Assembly: GCF_000463115.2 (NCBI RefSeq)
Contig: NZ_AWFX01000051.1
Coordinates: forward strand, 100,709 to 164,708
DNA: 64,000 nucleotides
Direction: 5' to 3'
From: Franconibacter helveticus LMG 23732
Lineage (GTDB): Bacteria > Pseudomonadota > Gammaproteobacteria > Enterobacterales > Enterobacteriaceae
Position 1 is the stretch's first letter, and each line of letters begins with the position of its first letter. The notes beneath the pieces were generated by a model. That model ran no database searches, was not told where the DNA came from, and saw nothing but the letters and a program-made list of their open reading frames with translations. This document shows, in pieces, positions 51,605-64,000 of this stretch. The position numbers and the translations under genes were made by a program.

Positions 51605-51959
51605 TAATCCATCATCGTTATGTAAAGTTTTATATTACGGTTGGCATGATAGAGCAAAGTTGATGTGGATCACAGTCATTCAGGATATGAATGGGTTTAA
51701 CCCTTGGTGGGTACTACGCCTTTGTGTGCTGGCATAAGGGCAGCAAATCCGAAACAGGCTCCCGCGTTCGCTCGGGAGGCGTTTTGGGATATTAGCGGGC
51801 GGGAGCAGGCGGTTTTTACTGGCATTACGCCATATTAATGACGCGTTTATCTGGCCACTTAACCGTAGGTAAACGCAGAACGAATCCCCCTGGATTCACT
51901 ACCCAACGGCTCTTCAGGCGTTAAAGATGACGCCGGGCCGCTTGTTTGCCGGGTAAAAT
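51605..51959. other. Intergenic stretch upstream of the siderophore receptor
   Basis: No gene is supported here. The promoter of the leftward receptor operon must lie within it. A hairpin with CTCCCG (51759-51764) and CGGGAG (51773-51778), followed by GCGTTTTG, resembles a weak rightward terminator. Confidence 0.5.
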
Positions 51960-51988
51960 AAAAAGCCGCCTTCATAGAAGGCGGCTTT
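51960..51988 (-). terminator. Strong leftward rho-independent terminator
   Basis: GCCGCCTTC and GAAGGCGGC form a perfect nine-base-pair stem around four bases. On the minus strand it is followed by TTTTTATTTTA. It would end a leftward transcript that includes the small reading frame at 52023-52100, since no other leftward gene lies close upstream. Confidence 0.8.
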
Positions 51989-52022
51989 GATTTCGCCCCA
52001 GAAGGGCGCTCTCAGTTCGGAC

Positions 52023-52100
52023 TCATAGAGCCCTCTCTTCACACTTCCTGTAACGACAGCTGATTGTCAGAGCTAAAACCAGGCCGATGACCACGTCCAC
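52023..52100 (-). CDS. Possible 25-residue hydrophobic peptide ahead of a strong terminator
   Basis: A GTG-started frame encodes a 25-residue peptide with a hydrophobic first half ('DVVIGLVLALTIS') and a charged end ('CRYRKCEERAL'), the layout of small membrane peptides and type I toxins. It lies 34 bases before the terminator at 51960-51988. The start codon is inside a perfect eight-base-pair hairpin (CCACGTCC/GGACGTGG, 52091-52109). There is no ribosome site and no recognised family, so this is tentative. Confidence 0.3.
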   Translation of the reverse strand: MDVVIGLVLALTISCRYRKCEERAL

Positions 52101-52244
52101 AGGACGTGGTTTTAAGTTAACAATAAAAGGGCCGGGGAAATGGCTTTATGGATAATGATTTTAATAACATACAGCGCATCGTGTATTAAACGCAGCGCCA
52201 TACCGATCCGCCACGTTAAGACTGGCCAGCCGGTTTACTCCCAT

Positions 52245-52273
52245 AAAAAAGCCGGGTTTCCCCGGCTTTTTTC
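52245..52273. terminator. Bidirectional terminator after fdnI
   Basis: AAAAAAGCCGGG-tttc-CCCGGCTTTTTT is a perfect palindromic terminator, 20 bases past the fdnI stop on the minus strand. The 100 bases to its left contain no supported gene. Confidence 0.9.
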
Positions 52274-52292
52274 ATTTCAGCGCACCGGCGCC

Positions 52293-52940
52293 CTACAGCC
52301 CCTCGGTGCTCTCTTTTTTCGCCTCTTTCGCCAGAATGGCGCGATACCAGCGCGGGTGGTGCTTCTGCGCCCAGCGGCGGCTGACCTTGCCGGCAATCAT
52401 TCCCTTGATGGAGCCTTTCACCCAGAACGCCATATACATGTGGATCAGAATGGCGTGGATCAGCACGATGGCGGCAGTAGCGTGGATAAGCAGGCTGTAG
52501 CGCACCACTTTTATCGGGAAAAAGTCAGCGAAGTAAGGCCGCCAGATAATCACGCCGGTCACCAGCAGCACAAAAATCATGCTCATGATGCTCCAGAACA
52601 TCATCTTCTGCCCGGCGTTATATTTGCCGACGTCCGCCACCTTATGCTCGTTGCCCTTCAGCACCTCGACAATCCCTTTCAGCCACGGCAAATCGTGCTT
52701 GTCCGGGATGTTGTGATGCACGAAGCGCACAAACATAAACATCAGCGCGAAGAAAATCACCACGCCGAAGAACGGATGCAGAATGCGCCCCATCTGCGGC
52801 GTGCCGAAGGTCTCCGTCAGCCATTGCAGCGTCGGGAAAAAGAGCGCGATGCCGGAGAGCGCCACGAGAAAGAAGCAAATCACCACCGTCCAGTGGCAGG
52901 CGCGGTCAATAAAGGTGGTTCTTACAATCATCTTACTCAT
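52293..52940 (-). CDS. fdnI: Formate dehydrogenase N cytochrome b556 subunit
   Basis: A 215-residue membrane subunit with four helices, almost identical in wording to E. coli FdnI ('[38 protein letters not shown]'-like N-terminus, '[33 protein letters not shown]', '[26 protein letters not shown]'). The histidines of these helices bind two haem b and pass electrons to menaquinone. The true start is the ATG at 52940, which overlaps the fdnH stop in ATGAGTAA; the longer frame to 52988 lies inside fdnH. Confidence 0.96.
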   Translation of the reverse strand: MSKMIVRTTFIDRACHWTVVICFFLVALSGIALFFPTLQWLTETFGTPQMGRILHPFFGVVIFFALMFMFVRFVHHNIPDKHDLPWLKGIVEVLKGNEHKVADVGKYNAGQKMMFWSIMSMIFVLLVTGVIIWRPYFADFFPIKVVRYSLLIHATAAIVLIHAILIHMYMAFWVKGSIKGMIAGKVSRRWAQKHHPRWYRAILAKEAKKESTEGL

Positions 52941-53814
52941 GATCGTCTTCCTCCTCGTCCGTCTCTTCGTTCGGCCCCACGCCGACATAGTGGAAAATCA
53001 GCCCGGCGAAGGTGGCGATAAAGCCCGCCGCCGACAGCGGTTTGAGTATTCCCTTCCACAGGCTGATGGGCGTATCAATCTGCGGATCTTTCGGCAAGCC
53101 GTGGTACAGCTCCGGCTGGTCGGCATGGTGCAACACATACATCACGTGCGTACCGCCAACGCCCTGCGGGTTGTAAAGCCCGGCGTTCGGGTAGCCGCGC
53201 GCTTTTAGCTTTTCAACGCGCTCCCCGGCCTTCTCCAGCATCGTTTTTTTGGTGCCGAAGTGAATGGCGCCGGTCGGGCAGGTTTTGACGCAGGCGGGCT
53301 CCTGGCCCACGGTTACCCGGTCCACGCACAGCGTGCATTTGTAGACACGGTTATCCTCTTTGTTAAGGCGAGGAATGTGGAACGGGCAGCCGGCGATGCA
53401 ATAACCGCAGCCGATGCAGTGCTCTGACTGAAAATCGACGATGCCGTTGGCGTACTGGATGATGGCCCCGGCGGAAGGGCAGGCCTTCAGGCAGCCGGGG
53501 TCTTCGCAGTGCATGCAGCCATCCTTGCGGATAAGCCACTCCAGTTTGCCGTTCTGGCGCGTCTCGCTAAAGCGCATCAGCGTCCAGGATTTGGCGCTGA
53601 GATCGGCGGGGTTGTCATACACCCCGACGCAGTGCCCCACCTCGTCGCGAATGTCGTTCCACTCGGAACAGGCGACCTGGCACGCCTTGCAGCCGATGCA
53701 GCTGGTCACGTCGATAAGCTTGGCGACTTCCTGTTTGTCATCGCGCGCCCGCGGCGGCGGCGTAAAGCCGTTAGTCGCCGAACGTTTGATAATATCCTGA
53801 GATTGCATGGACAT
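52933..53814 (-). CDS. fdnH: Formate dehydrogenase N iron-sulfur subunit
   Basis: A 293-residue subunit carrying four [4Fe-4S] clusters. The cysteine motifs are '[14 protein letters not shown]', '[14 protein letters not shown]', '[14 protein letters not shown]' and '[21 protein letters not shown]'. A single C-terminal membrane helix ('[19 protein letters not shown]', about 260-278) anchors it to the periplasmic face. It wires the catalytic subunit FdnG to the cytochrome FdnI. Length matches E. coli FdnH (294). GGGAG precedes the ATG; the gene follows fdnG after 11 bases. Confidence 0.96.
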   Translation of the reverse strand: MSMQSQDIIKRSATNGFTPPPRARDDKQEVAKLIDVTSCIGCKACQVACSEWNDIRDEVGHCVGVYDNPADLSAKSWTLMRFSETRQNGKLEWLIRKDGCMHCEDPGCLKACPSAGAIIQYANGIVDFQSEHCIGCGYCIAGCPFHIPRLNKEDNRVYKCTLCVDRVTVGQEPACVKTCPTGAIHFGTKKTMLEKAGERVEKLKARGYPNAGLYNPQGVGGTHVMYVLHHADQPELYHGLPKDPQIDTPISLWKGILKPLSAAGFIATFAGLIFHYVGVGPNEETDEEEDDHE

Positions 53815-53825
53815 AAGTTCGCTCC

Positions 53826-56800
53826 CTACGCCTTCTCAATGTTGACCAGAAACGCCTTGTACTCCGGCGTTTGTGAGTTAGCGTCGCCCACGGACGGCGT
53901 CAGGGTATTGGCGAGATAGCCCTTGCGCGCCGTCCCCTCAAAGCCCCAGTGCAGCGGAATGCCGATGGTCTCGACCTCGCGGCCCGCCACCTTCAGCGTT
54001 TGCAGGCGCGGCGTCACCACCGCCTTCGCGCGAATAAAACCGCGCTTGCTGCTCACCTTCACGCTGTCGCCGCTCCTGATGCCTTTCGCTTTCGCCAGCT
54101 GCTCGCTGATTTCCACAAACTGCTCCGGCTGGGCAATCGCGTTGAGGCGCGAATGTTTGGTCCAGGTATGGAAATGCTCGGTCAGGCGATAAGTGGTGCC
54201 GACATACGGGAACGCCTTGTGGTTGCCCATGCGTTTTGCGTCTGCTTCAAAGAGGCGCGCCACCGGGCTTGAAACCACGTTCGGGTGCAGCGGGTTGGTG
54301 CCAAGCGGCGTCTCGAACGGCTCGTAGTGTTCCGGGAACGGCCCTTCCGCGAGTTTGTCGAGAGCGAACAGGCGGCCCAGGCCCTCCGGCTGCATAATGA
54401 ACGGCCCGGCGCCGCTGCCAGGAGCGGAGGTGTTAAAGTCCGGCACATCGTTGCCGACCCACTTCGCGCCGTTCCACTCGATAAGCACCCGTTTCGGGTC
54501 CCAGGGCTTGCCCTGCGGGTCCGCCGAGGCGCGGTTGTAGATAACGCGGCGGTTGAGCGGCCACGCCCAGGCCCAGCCCAGGGTGTTGCCAAGGCCGGAC
54601 GGGTCGCTGTTGTCGCGGTTCGCCATCTGGTTGCCCTGGCTTGTCCAGCTTCCGGCGTAGATCCAGCAGGCCGAGGCGGTGCTGCCATCATCGCGAAGCA
54701 GGGCGAAGGAATTAAGCAGCTCGCCTTTTTTCGCCAGCAGCGCGCCGTTCTGGTCGTAGAGATCCGCCAGCGCGTAGCCGTTGTTCTCTTTCGCCACCTC
54801 TTCCGATTCCGGTTTGTCCGGCTGTTTATAATCCCAGCGCATCTTCAGCAGCGGCTCGGCGCCTTTGCCCCCTTCGGTGCGGTAAAGCTCGCGCAGGCGG
54901 TGATACAGCCCGGCCAGGATCTCGCCGTCGTTTAACGCTTCGCCCGGCGCATCCGCCCCTTTCCAGTGCCACTGCAACCAGCGCCCCGAGTTGGCGATCG
55001 AGCCATCCTCTTCGGCAAAGCAGGTGGAGGGAAGGCGGAACACCTCGGTCTGAATGGCGGACGGGTCAACGTCGTTCATCTCGCCGTGGTTCTGCCAGAA
55101 GTTGGAGGTCTCGGTCACCAGCGGGTCGATAATCACCAGGTATTTCAGCTTGCTTAAGCTCGCCACCACCTTGTTTTTGTCCGGGAACGACGCCACCGGG
55201 TTAAAGCCCTGGCAGACGTAGCCGTTGACCAGGCCTCTGTCCATCATGTCGAAATACTTCAGCACGTCGTAAGCGGCGTCCCACTTCGGCAGCCAGTCAA
55301 AGCCCCAGTTGTTCTCTTGCTGCGCGGCGTCGCCATAGAACGCTTTCATCAGGCTGACGAAAAACTTCGGATAGTTGCTCCAGTAGTTCACCTGGCCTGG
55401 CAGCGTCGCTTTCGGCGTGTTGGCTGCAAGGTAGCTTTCAAGCGTGGTCTGCTTGTCGGAAGGCAGCGTCAGGTAGCCCGGCAGACTGGTGGAAAGCAGG
55501 CCCAGATCGGTCAGCCCCTGTATGTTGGAGTGGCCGCGCAGCGCGTTCACGCCGCCGCCCGCCATCCCCATGTTGCCAAGCAGCAGCTGGATCATCGCCA
55601 TGGTGCGGATGTTCTGCGCGCCGACGGTGTGTTGCGTCCAGCCGAGCGCGTAAAGGAACGTGGCGGTGCGGTTGGCGGCGCTGGTGGAGGCGAGCGCTTC
55701 ACACACTTTCAGGAAGTCCGCCTGCGGCGTGCCGCAAATCTCTTCCACCACCTCTGGCGTGTAGCGCGAGACGTGCGCTTTCAACAGGTTCCAGACGCAG
55801 CGCGGGTCGCTTAATGTATCGTCGCGTCTGGCAAAGCCGTTTTCGTCGAACTGATAGTTCCATGACGATTTGTCGTACTGGCGCTTAGCCTCGTCGTAGC
55901 CGCTGAACAGGCCATCCTCGAAGCTAAAATCGTCGCGCACCAGCAACGGCGCGTTGGTGTAGTGCTTAACGTACTCGGCGTTAATTTTGTTGTGCGTTAT
56001 CAGGTACAGTAGCACGCCGGAGAGGAACGTAATGTCCGTGCCGGAGCGAATAGGCGCATAGATATCCGCTACCGAGGCGGTGCGGGTAAAGCGCGGGTCC
56101 ACCACAATCAGCGTGGCGTCGTTGTTGTTTTTGGCTTCCATCGCCCAACGGAAACCGACCGGGTGGGCTTCAGCGGCGTTGCCGCCCATCACCATCACCA
56201 CGTTGGCGTTTTTGATATCAACCCAGTGGTTGGTCATCGCACCGCGACCAAATGTTGGAGCAAGACTTGCTACCGTTGGTCCGTGTCAGACGCGCGCCTG
56301 GTTATCCACCGCCAGCATGCCAAGCGAGCGGACAAATTTCTGGGTGAGCATGCCGGTTTCGTTGCTGGCCGCCGAAGCGCAGAGCATGCCGGTGGAAAGC
56401 CAGCGGTTGACGGTCGCGCCCGCGGCGTTTTTCTCAATAAAGTTGGCGTCGCGGTCGGCTTTCATCAGGCGGGCGATGCGCTCAAACGCTTCGTTCCAGC
56501 TGATGCGCTGCCATTTGTCGGAGCCTGGCGCGCGGTATTCGGGATAGCGCAGGCGGCTTTCGCTGTGAATGTAGTCGAGCAGGCCCGCGCCTTTGGGGCA
56601 GAGCGCGCCGCGGCTTACCGGATGGTCCGGGTCCCCTTCAATATGAAAAATGCTGGAAGCGGCGTTTTTCGCGCCGTCGCCCAGGCTGTACATCAACAAA
56701 CCACACCCTACGGAACAGTAAGTACAGGTGTTGCGGGTCTCTTTCGCGCGCAGCAATTTATAAGTGCGCACTTCCGCCAGCGCCGGTTGTGGAGCAAAGC

Positions 56801-56873
56801 CCAGAACCGCCGCCGTTGTGCCTGCCATTCCGCCGGCGCAGATTTTAAAAAACTTTCTGCGACTGACGTTCAT
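53826..56873 (-). CDS. fdnG: Formate dehydrogenase N catalytic subunit, selenocysteine-containing
   Basis: A 1015-residue molybdenum (bis-MGD) enzyme oxidising formate in the periplasm during nitrate respiration. The twin-arginine signal is '[13 protein letters not shown]' (residues 3-15). The [4Fe-4S] cysteines are in '[15 protein letters not shown]' and the later 'GALCPKGAG'. The frame contains TGA at 56286-56288, residue 196, in the context 'NQARV-U-HGPTV', exactly as in E. coli FdnG, whose length (1015) it shares, so this is selenocysteine and not a break. The remainder, e.g. '[21 protein letters not shown]', is nearly the E. coli text and distinguishes FdnG from FdoG. Confidence 0.97.
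56246..56288 (-). promoter_or_regulatory. Bacterial SECIS element of fdnG
   Basis: Starting at the TGA codon (56286-56288), the mRNA can pair GACCAA (56277-56282 region) with TTGGTC (56246-56251), with an apical loop containing GGTAGCAAGTCTTGCTCC. This matches the SelB-binding hairpin that follows the E. coli fdnG UGA and directs selenocysteine insertion. Pairing was done by eye. Confidence 0.8.
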
Positions 56874-56936
56874 TTTATCCCCGTTTTTTATGACGTTTTA
56901 CGGCGGGGGAAAATAACAACCCGGAGCAGGGGGGTA

Positions 56937-56950
56937 TTGCGTGAAATCAA
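56937..56950 (-). promoter_or_regulatory. FNR-like site upstream of fdnG
   Basis: TTGCG-TGAA-ATCAA matches 8 of 10 positions of the FNR consensus TTGAT-N4-ATCAA. Its centre is about 70 bases from the fdnG start. With a -10 candidate TATTTT (minus strand, 56910-56915) the predicted start would be near 56902, placing the site at about -41.5, as for class II FNR activation in E. coli fdnG. Confidence 0.65.
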
Positions 56951-56974
56951 AGCGGCGGGGGGTTTTATGGAAAT

Positions 56975-56990
56975 TACCCATTAATAAGTA
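56975..56990. promoter_or_regulatory. NarL/NarP 7-2-7 site upstream of fdnG
   Basis: TACCCAT-TA-ATAAGTA consists of two heptamers that both fit TACYYMT, inverted and two bases apart, the preferred NarL/NarP arrangement. It lies about 39 bases upstream of the FNR-like site. E. coli fdnG has a comparable element farther upstream. Nitrate induction is expected. Confidence 0.7.
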
Positions 56991-57065
56991 CGGCAAAATC
57001 AGAAAGATAACGCTACCGGGTCAGGGAATTATCGGCTCGCTTAACCTGTTCAGGTTAGCTTTATT

Positions 57066-57221
57066 TTATTCGGCGTCAGGGGTCGCCAGAGGATAGCAGG
57101 CGTCGCCGCCAATACCGGTGGTTTCGCAATCGGCTTTGCTGTGCGGCACGGGCAGGATCGTTGTGGTGGTCGTGCAGCCCGCCAGCATCAGCGCTGTTAT
57201 CAGCACCATGCGTTTTATCAT
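57066..57221 (-). CDS. Small lipoprotein of unknown function
   Basis: A 51-residue protein with an N-terminal lipoprotein signal: 'MIKRMVLITALMLAGC', with the lipobox L-A-G-C at residues 13-16. The mature part is a short polythreonine stretch, then 'PVPHSKADCETTGIGGDACYPL', with two cysteines that could form a disulfide. It lies between fdnG and cheV on the fdn strand, 193 bases upstream of fdnG. The family was not recognised. The lipobox and intact frame make it likely real; the Asp-free start of the mature part suggests outer-membrane sorting. Confidence 0.65.
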   Translation of the reverse strand: MIKRMVLITALMLAGCTTTTTILPVPHSKADCETTGIGGDACYPLATPDAE

Positions 57222-57431
57222 TTCCGGCACCTTCGCGCTATTTTTGGCCGACGGTTAATAAAAGCGTCTGTTCGCTTATCGCCATTCTGTTATTGCGATG
57301 GCAATGCGCCGCTGTTTTATTTTTTTACGCTTTCGCTGCTTTAAGAATAGCGTTGCTTTTGCTGCTTCGCTTAAAAAATCTGGCTAAATGGTTAGCTGAT
57401 GAAAAATCCCCCTGTGCTTTTTTCGCTTTCT

Positions 57432-57439
57432 GCCGATAA
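57432..57439 (+). promoter_or_regulatory. Sigma-28 (FliA) -10 box upstream of cheV
   Basis: GCCGATAA is a perfect match to the flagellar class 3 -10 element. It stands 58 bases before the cheV start. The -35 half expected 11 bases upstream is weak (only its TTT is matched). A FliA promoter fits a chemotaxis gene. Confidence 0.6.
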
Positions 57440-57497
57440 CCCTGACGAGCGCCTTGCGGTGCGAGCGTACTTCCCTGTCATGGCTTAGAGGCGAAAG

Positions 57498-58460
57498 ATG
57501 GACAATTTTCAAAAAGAGATTGATGAGAGGGCGAACCTCGCCTTATCGAACAAGTTTGAGCTTTTACTGTTCCGTCTGGGGAAAGACGCGCAGGAAGACA
57601 AAACCGAGCTGTTTGGCATTAACGTCTTCAAGCTCCGCGAAATTATCCCTATGCCTGCGGTCACGAAAGCGGCAGGCATGAAATCGCCGCTGCTTGGCGT
57701 TGCGAACATCCGCGACCAGATAATCCCGGTCATCGACCTGCCGGCTATCGCAGGCTGCAAGCCGGAAACCGGCCTTAACCTGCTGCTTATTACCGAATAC
57801 GCCCGCAGCACCCAGGCGTTCGCCGTGGAGTCTGTCGACAATATCGTACGTCTGGACTGGAGCCAGGTGCACACGGCGGAAGCGGGCGTGAGCAGCCGCA
57901 GCAATATCACCAGCATCGCCTGCATCGACGGCGACCAGCAGGGCAACAACCTGGCGCTGGTGCTGGACGTTGAGCAGATCCTGTACGACATCATTCCGGC
58001 ATCGCGCGGCCCGCAGGCGGAAGAGGCGCGTATTAACAGCTTTAACATCAAGCCCGGCGCGGTCGCCATCGTTGCGGAAGATTCCAGAGTGGCGCGCACC
58101 ATGCTTGAGCAGGGGCTTAAGCAGATGGGCATTCCGGCGCTGCTGCACACCACCGGCAAAGAGGCGTGGGAGAAAATTAAAATCATGGCCGACGAGGCGC
58201 AGGCGGAAGGCAAATCCGTCGACGACAAAATCGCGCTGGTGCTCACCGACCTTGAAATGCCCGAAATGGACGGCTTTACGCTAACGCGCAACATCAAGCG
58301 CGACGCGCGGTTGCAGCATATTCCGGTGGTTATTCACTCGTCGCTTTCCGGCAGCGCCAACGAAGAGCATGTGCGCAAAGTGGGCGCGAACGCTTATGTG
58401 GCGAAGTTTGAAATCAACGAGCTTTCCTCGGCTATCGAAAAGGTGCTGAAAAGCGCGTAA
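57498..58460 (+). CDS. cheV: Chemotaxis coupling protein CheV
   Basis: A 320-residue cytoplasmic protein: CheW-like coupling domain (residues about 15-170, 'ELFGINVFKLREIIPMPAVTKA', 'GVANIRDQIIPVIDLPAIAG') and receiver domain (about 185-318) with Asp residues in 'VAIVAEDSRVART', a phospho-acceptor in 'IALVLTDLEMPEMDGFTLTRNI', and 'VAKFEINEL' at the place of the conserved lysine. CheV links receptors to CheA and is thought to tune adaptation. No flagellar or other che genes are nearby, so this is an orphan chemotaxis gene, as CheV often is. GAGG precedes the ATG. Confidence 0.94.
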   Translation: MDNFQKEIDERANLALSNKFELLLFRLGKDAQEDKTELFGINVFKLREIIPMPAVTKAAGMKSPLLGVANIRDQIIPVIDLPAIAGCKPETGLNLLLITEYARSTQAFAVESVDNIVRLDWSQVHTAEAGVSSRSNITSIACIDGDQQGNNLALVLDVEQILYDIIPASRGPQAEEARINSFNIKPGAVAIVAEDSRVARTMLEQGLKQMGIPALLHTTGKEAWEKIKIMADEAQAEGKSVDDKIALVLTDLEMPEMDGFTLTRNIKRDARLQHIPVVIHSSLSGSANEEHVRKVGANAYVAKFEINELSSAIEKVLKSA

Positions 58461-58471
58461 CGCCGACGCGA

Positions 58472-58532
58472 CGCGATCTGCGTCACGTTTTGGCCCGCGC
58501 TGCGTTGAGCAGCCGGGCAAAGCTGCTAAAGT
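58472..58532 (+). promoter_or_regulatory. Promoter and CRP-like site of the bgl operon
   Basis: TTGAGC (58505-58510) and TAAAGT (58527-58532) are separated by 16 bases. CGCGA-N6-TCACG (58472-58487) matches 7 of 10 key CRP positions, and its centre is about 61 bases before the expected start. This is the class I CRP arrangement known for E. coli bgl. Confidence 0.5.
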
Positions 58533-58537
58533 CCAGA

Positions 58538-59464
<927 letters not shown>

Positions 59465-59481
59465 CCGCGCGGCATAAAAAC

Positions 59482-61461
<1,980 letters not shown>

Positions 61462-61466
61462 GCTAA

Positions 61467-62873
<1,407 letters not shown>

Positions 62874-62878
62874 TGCAC

Positions 62879-62902
62879 AAGGCCCCGCGAGGGGCTTTTT
62901 TC
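62879..62902. terminator. Bidirectional terminator of bglB and the small convergent gene
   Basis: GCCCC-gcga-GGGGC with six T following on the plus strand, immediately after the bglB stop codon and before the stop of the leftward small membrane-protein gene. Confidence 0.85.
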
Positions 62903-62909
62903 TGCACGC

Positions 62910-63065
62910 TTACAGCGTCATTCCCAGTATGGCGAAGACCACGGAGGACGAGGTCAGGGCAATGCCTGGGCTCAGAAAAACGTGTATTTTCAGCGTGGCG
63001 GCCAGCAACAGCATAATCATTCCGCAGATAAAAAGCGGAATGGCGATAAGTGAAAAGGTAGACAT
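62910..63065 (-). CDS. Small inner-membrane protein, two helices, unknown function
   Basis: A 51-residue hydrophobic protein with two predicted membrane helices: 'LIAIPLFICGMIMLLLAATL' and 'GIALTSSSVVFAILGM', joined by 'KIHVFLSPG'. A GGAG lies about ten bases upstream of the ATG at 63065; a frame extension to 63101 would add 12 residues with no ribosome site. It is convergent with bglB. The family was not recognised. Confidence 0.6.
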   Translation of the reverse strand: MSTFSLIAIPLFICGMIMLLLAATLKIHVFLSPGIALTSSSVVFAILGMTL

Positions 63066-63237
63066 AAGCGCGCCTGCTCCGGCAAAACAAAAAGCCAGCA
63101 TAACCGCTTTTTCATTTCTTAGTTACAACATACTTTTTTACCCTACCTGTATGGGTAGGTTATCTCTGAAAGAGATCGTACGACGCTTTCAAATGTTAAC
63201 AGGGCAAGTATGAAAAATGGGCGGGACAGCAGATAAC

Positions 63238-63266
63238 AAAAAACCCGCAGAGGGCGGGTTTTTTCT
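63238..63266. terminator. Terminator downstream of the cold-shock gene
   Basis: AAAAAACCCGC-agag-GCGGGTTTTTT is a palindromic terminator, able to act on both strands. It is about 70 bases past the csp stop on the minus strand. Confidence 0.85.
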
Positions 63267-63336
63267 GTCGCAGCGTTTAACTGCTCAGGCTGTTGCCTTC
63301 ATCGCTATCGTAAACGCCTGCGATAATCAGCGCGTA

Positions 63337-63549
63337 TTACAGTGCAGTGACGTTTGCCGCTGCCGGGCCTTTTGCGCCGTTTTCGATGGTGAAGGAGACC
63401 TGTTGGCCTTCATCCAGGGTTTTGTAGCTATCGCTCTGAATAGCAGAAAAGTGTACGAATACATCTTTGCTGCCGTCATTCGGCGTAATAAAGCCAAAAC
63501 CTTTATCTGAATTAAACCATTTTACTAAACCAGTCATTTTGGTAGACAT
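63337..63549 (-). CDS. CspA-family cold-shock protein
   Basis: A 70-residue single-stranded nucleic-acid-binding protein (RNA chaperone). RNP1 is 'KGFGFITP' and RNP2 'VFVHFSAI', within the five-stranded cold-shock fold. The sequence '[16 protein letters not shown]' and the ending '[11 protein letters not shown]' are closest to CspA/CspG of E. coli, differing at a handful of positions, but the paralogue cannot be fixed because neighbours differ. The long leader with a cold-box-like start indicates true cold-shock regulation. Confidence 0.95.
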   Translation of the reverse strand: MSTKMTGLVKWFNSDKGFGFITPNDGSKDVFVHFSAIQSDSYKTLDEGQQVSFTIENGAKGPAAANVTAL

Positions 63550-63720
63550 AGATACTTCCTTAATTAATGAGCCACACAGTGCGGCGAAGATGGCCTGTCA
63601 TGCAGAGAATTACTTATTAGGCGCTTAGGAGGAGGCTCACGAAGAAGAGTATCTGGGATAACACTTGAACTGAGGACTGCTTTACTAAAACTGCTTTCAT
63701 AAGGTCTGTTTTCCAAACCG
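63550..63720 (-). promoter_or_regulatory. Cold-shock mRNA leader (thermoregulatory 5' UTR)
   Basis: The predicted transcript begins CGGTTTGGAAAACAGACC (minus strand from 63720), which parallels the cold-box start ACGGTTTGACGTACAGACC of E. coli cspA. The roughly 170-base leader shows further cspA-like blocks (AAAGCAGT, CATCTTCGCCG) and ends with AAGGAAG at the ribosome site. In cspA this leader refolds at low temperature and allows translation. Confidence 0.7.
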
Positions 63721-63728
63721 AGGACGCC

Positions 63729-63757
63729 ATTAAGTCATGGATTAACTTATTAAGCAA
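63729..63757 (-). promoter_or_regulatory. Promoter of the cold-shock gene
   Basis: -35 TTGCTT (63752-63757) and -10 CTTAAT (63729-63734), separated by exactly 17 bases on the minus strand; the E. coli cspA boxes are TTGCAT and CTTAAT. The predicted start is about nine bases further, at the cold-box-like sequence. Confidence 0.7.
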
Positions 63758-63927
63758 CGTTTATTTTAAACGCATAAACACCCGGATGGCTGTATGGCTG
63801 TTCGCCTGCTTGCCTGAGAAGAGGCCGTCTGAGTGGGCGCTATGTATAAAATTGATAAATAGCCAGTTCATTTAACGTCAGTTTTTAGGCTGAAAGCGCA
63901 ACTAAAAAGCGCAGCGACGCTTTTTTA

Positions 63928-64000
63928 GGTGATGCTGCCAACTTACTGATTTAGTGTATGATGGTGTTTTTGAGGTGCTCCGGTGGCTTCTGTTTCTATC
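63928..64000 (+). mobile_element. insA: IS1 left end with start of insA (continues beyond the window)
   Basis: GGTGATGCTGCCAACTTACT from 63928 is the terminal inverted repeat of IS1. The following bases up to the window edge match the IS1 left end, including the insA start at GTG 63983 ('MASVSI', the first six residues of InsA). A single base, G for A just before the GTG, differs from the common IS1 form. The target duplication cannot be seen because the right end lies outside. The element sits about 170 bases upstream of the csp promoter. Confidence 0.93.

Noticed and set aside
49433..51700. A Fur box for the receptor-ABC operon at 49433
   Set aside because: The region just upstream of the start has no convincing GATAAT-type repeat, so none is claimed, although the gene content would fit iron control.
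52140..52300. Plus-strand frame beginning 'MALWIMILITY'
   Set aside because: It has no stop before the fdn terminator and continues into the antisense of fdnI.
56286..56288. In-frame stop that seems to break fdnG into two genes
   Set aside because: The TGA is at the known selenocysteine position, the flanking residues match E. coli FdnG, and a SECIS hairpin follows, so it is not a pseudogene.
57399..57488. A 29-codon frame just before cheV
   Set aside because: It overlaps the FliA -10 box GCCGATAA, so it would not be within the main transcript, and it has no recognisable features.

Overview
The window looks like chromosomal DNA of a moderately GC-rich member of the Enterobacteriaceae. FdnGHI (with its in-frame selenocysteine codon), FhuE, Agp, CheV, the bgl antitermination operon, a CspA-type cold-shock gene with its long leader, hok/sok loci and an IS1 end all read as close enterobacterial homologues. 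The genus cannot be fixed by reading alone; Cronobacter, Franconibacter, Siccibacter or Kosakonia-like genomes would fit. No rRNA, tRNA, CRISPR array or prophage was seen.

Layout. 1-2094: end of a siderophore-type ABC importer (binding protein, FecCD permease, ATPase). 2146-3232: a CopD/HemJ-like membrane protein and a GNAT acetyltransferase. 3383-16834: an accessory metabolic and signalling block. It holds an alpha/beta hydrolase, an MFS exporter, a DoxX protein, an amidohydrolase, an isochorismatase-type hydrolase, two XapX proteins, a stand-alone receiver, a giant kinase-like/ATPase/GAF/PAS/histidine kinase protein and a FixJ-type regulator. 17323-21792: a CirA-like TonB receptor behind Fur-box-like sites, a UvsE UV endonuclease and a flavohaemoglobin.

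21850-37627 is the most unusual part: two divergent operons. The leftward one has seven overlapping genes (glycosyltransferase 2, three DUF3131-type paralogues, a globin-fold protein lacking the haem-binding histidine, a PAS-PAS-kinase-REC-REC-HPt hybrid kinase, and an exported GH2 glycosidase). The rightward one encodes an OpgC-like acyltransferase, a probable outer-membrane barrel, and a partner-switching trio (REC-PP2C phosphatase, STAS antagonist, HATPase anti-sigma-type kinase). Together they read as a glycan synthesis, modification and export locus with its own signal chain, from globin sensor through phosphorelay to partner switch.

37725-42794: class A beta-lactamase, B3/B4-domain protein, XRE-cupin regulator, glucose-1-phosphatase behind a Pho-box-like sequence, AraC regulator and DUF2000 protein. 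43046-51604: FhuE, a tandem duplication of a hok/sok type I toxin-antitoxin locus, then a second complete siderophore ABC importer with its TonB receptor. 52293-56873: formate dehydrogenase N with FNR-like and NarL-like sites. 57066-62873: small lipoprotein, CheV, and a bglGFB operon with two RAT/terminator elements. 62910-64000: small membrane protein, CspA-like gene and the left end of an IS1.

Iron acquisition recurs: two ABC importers and three TonB receptors, with Fur-like boxes before two of the receptors. Signal transduction is the other theme: two multi-domain sensor kinases, three response regulators and a partner-switching module.
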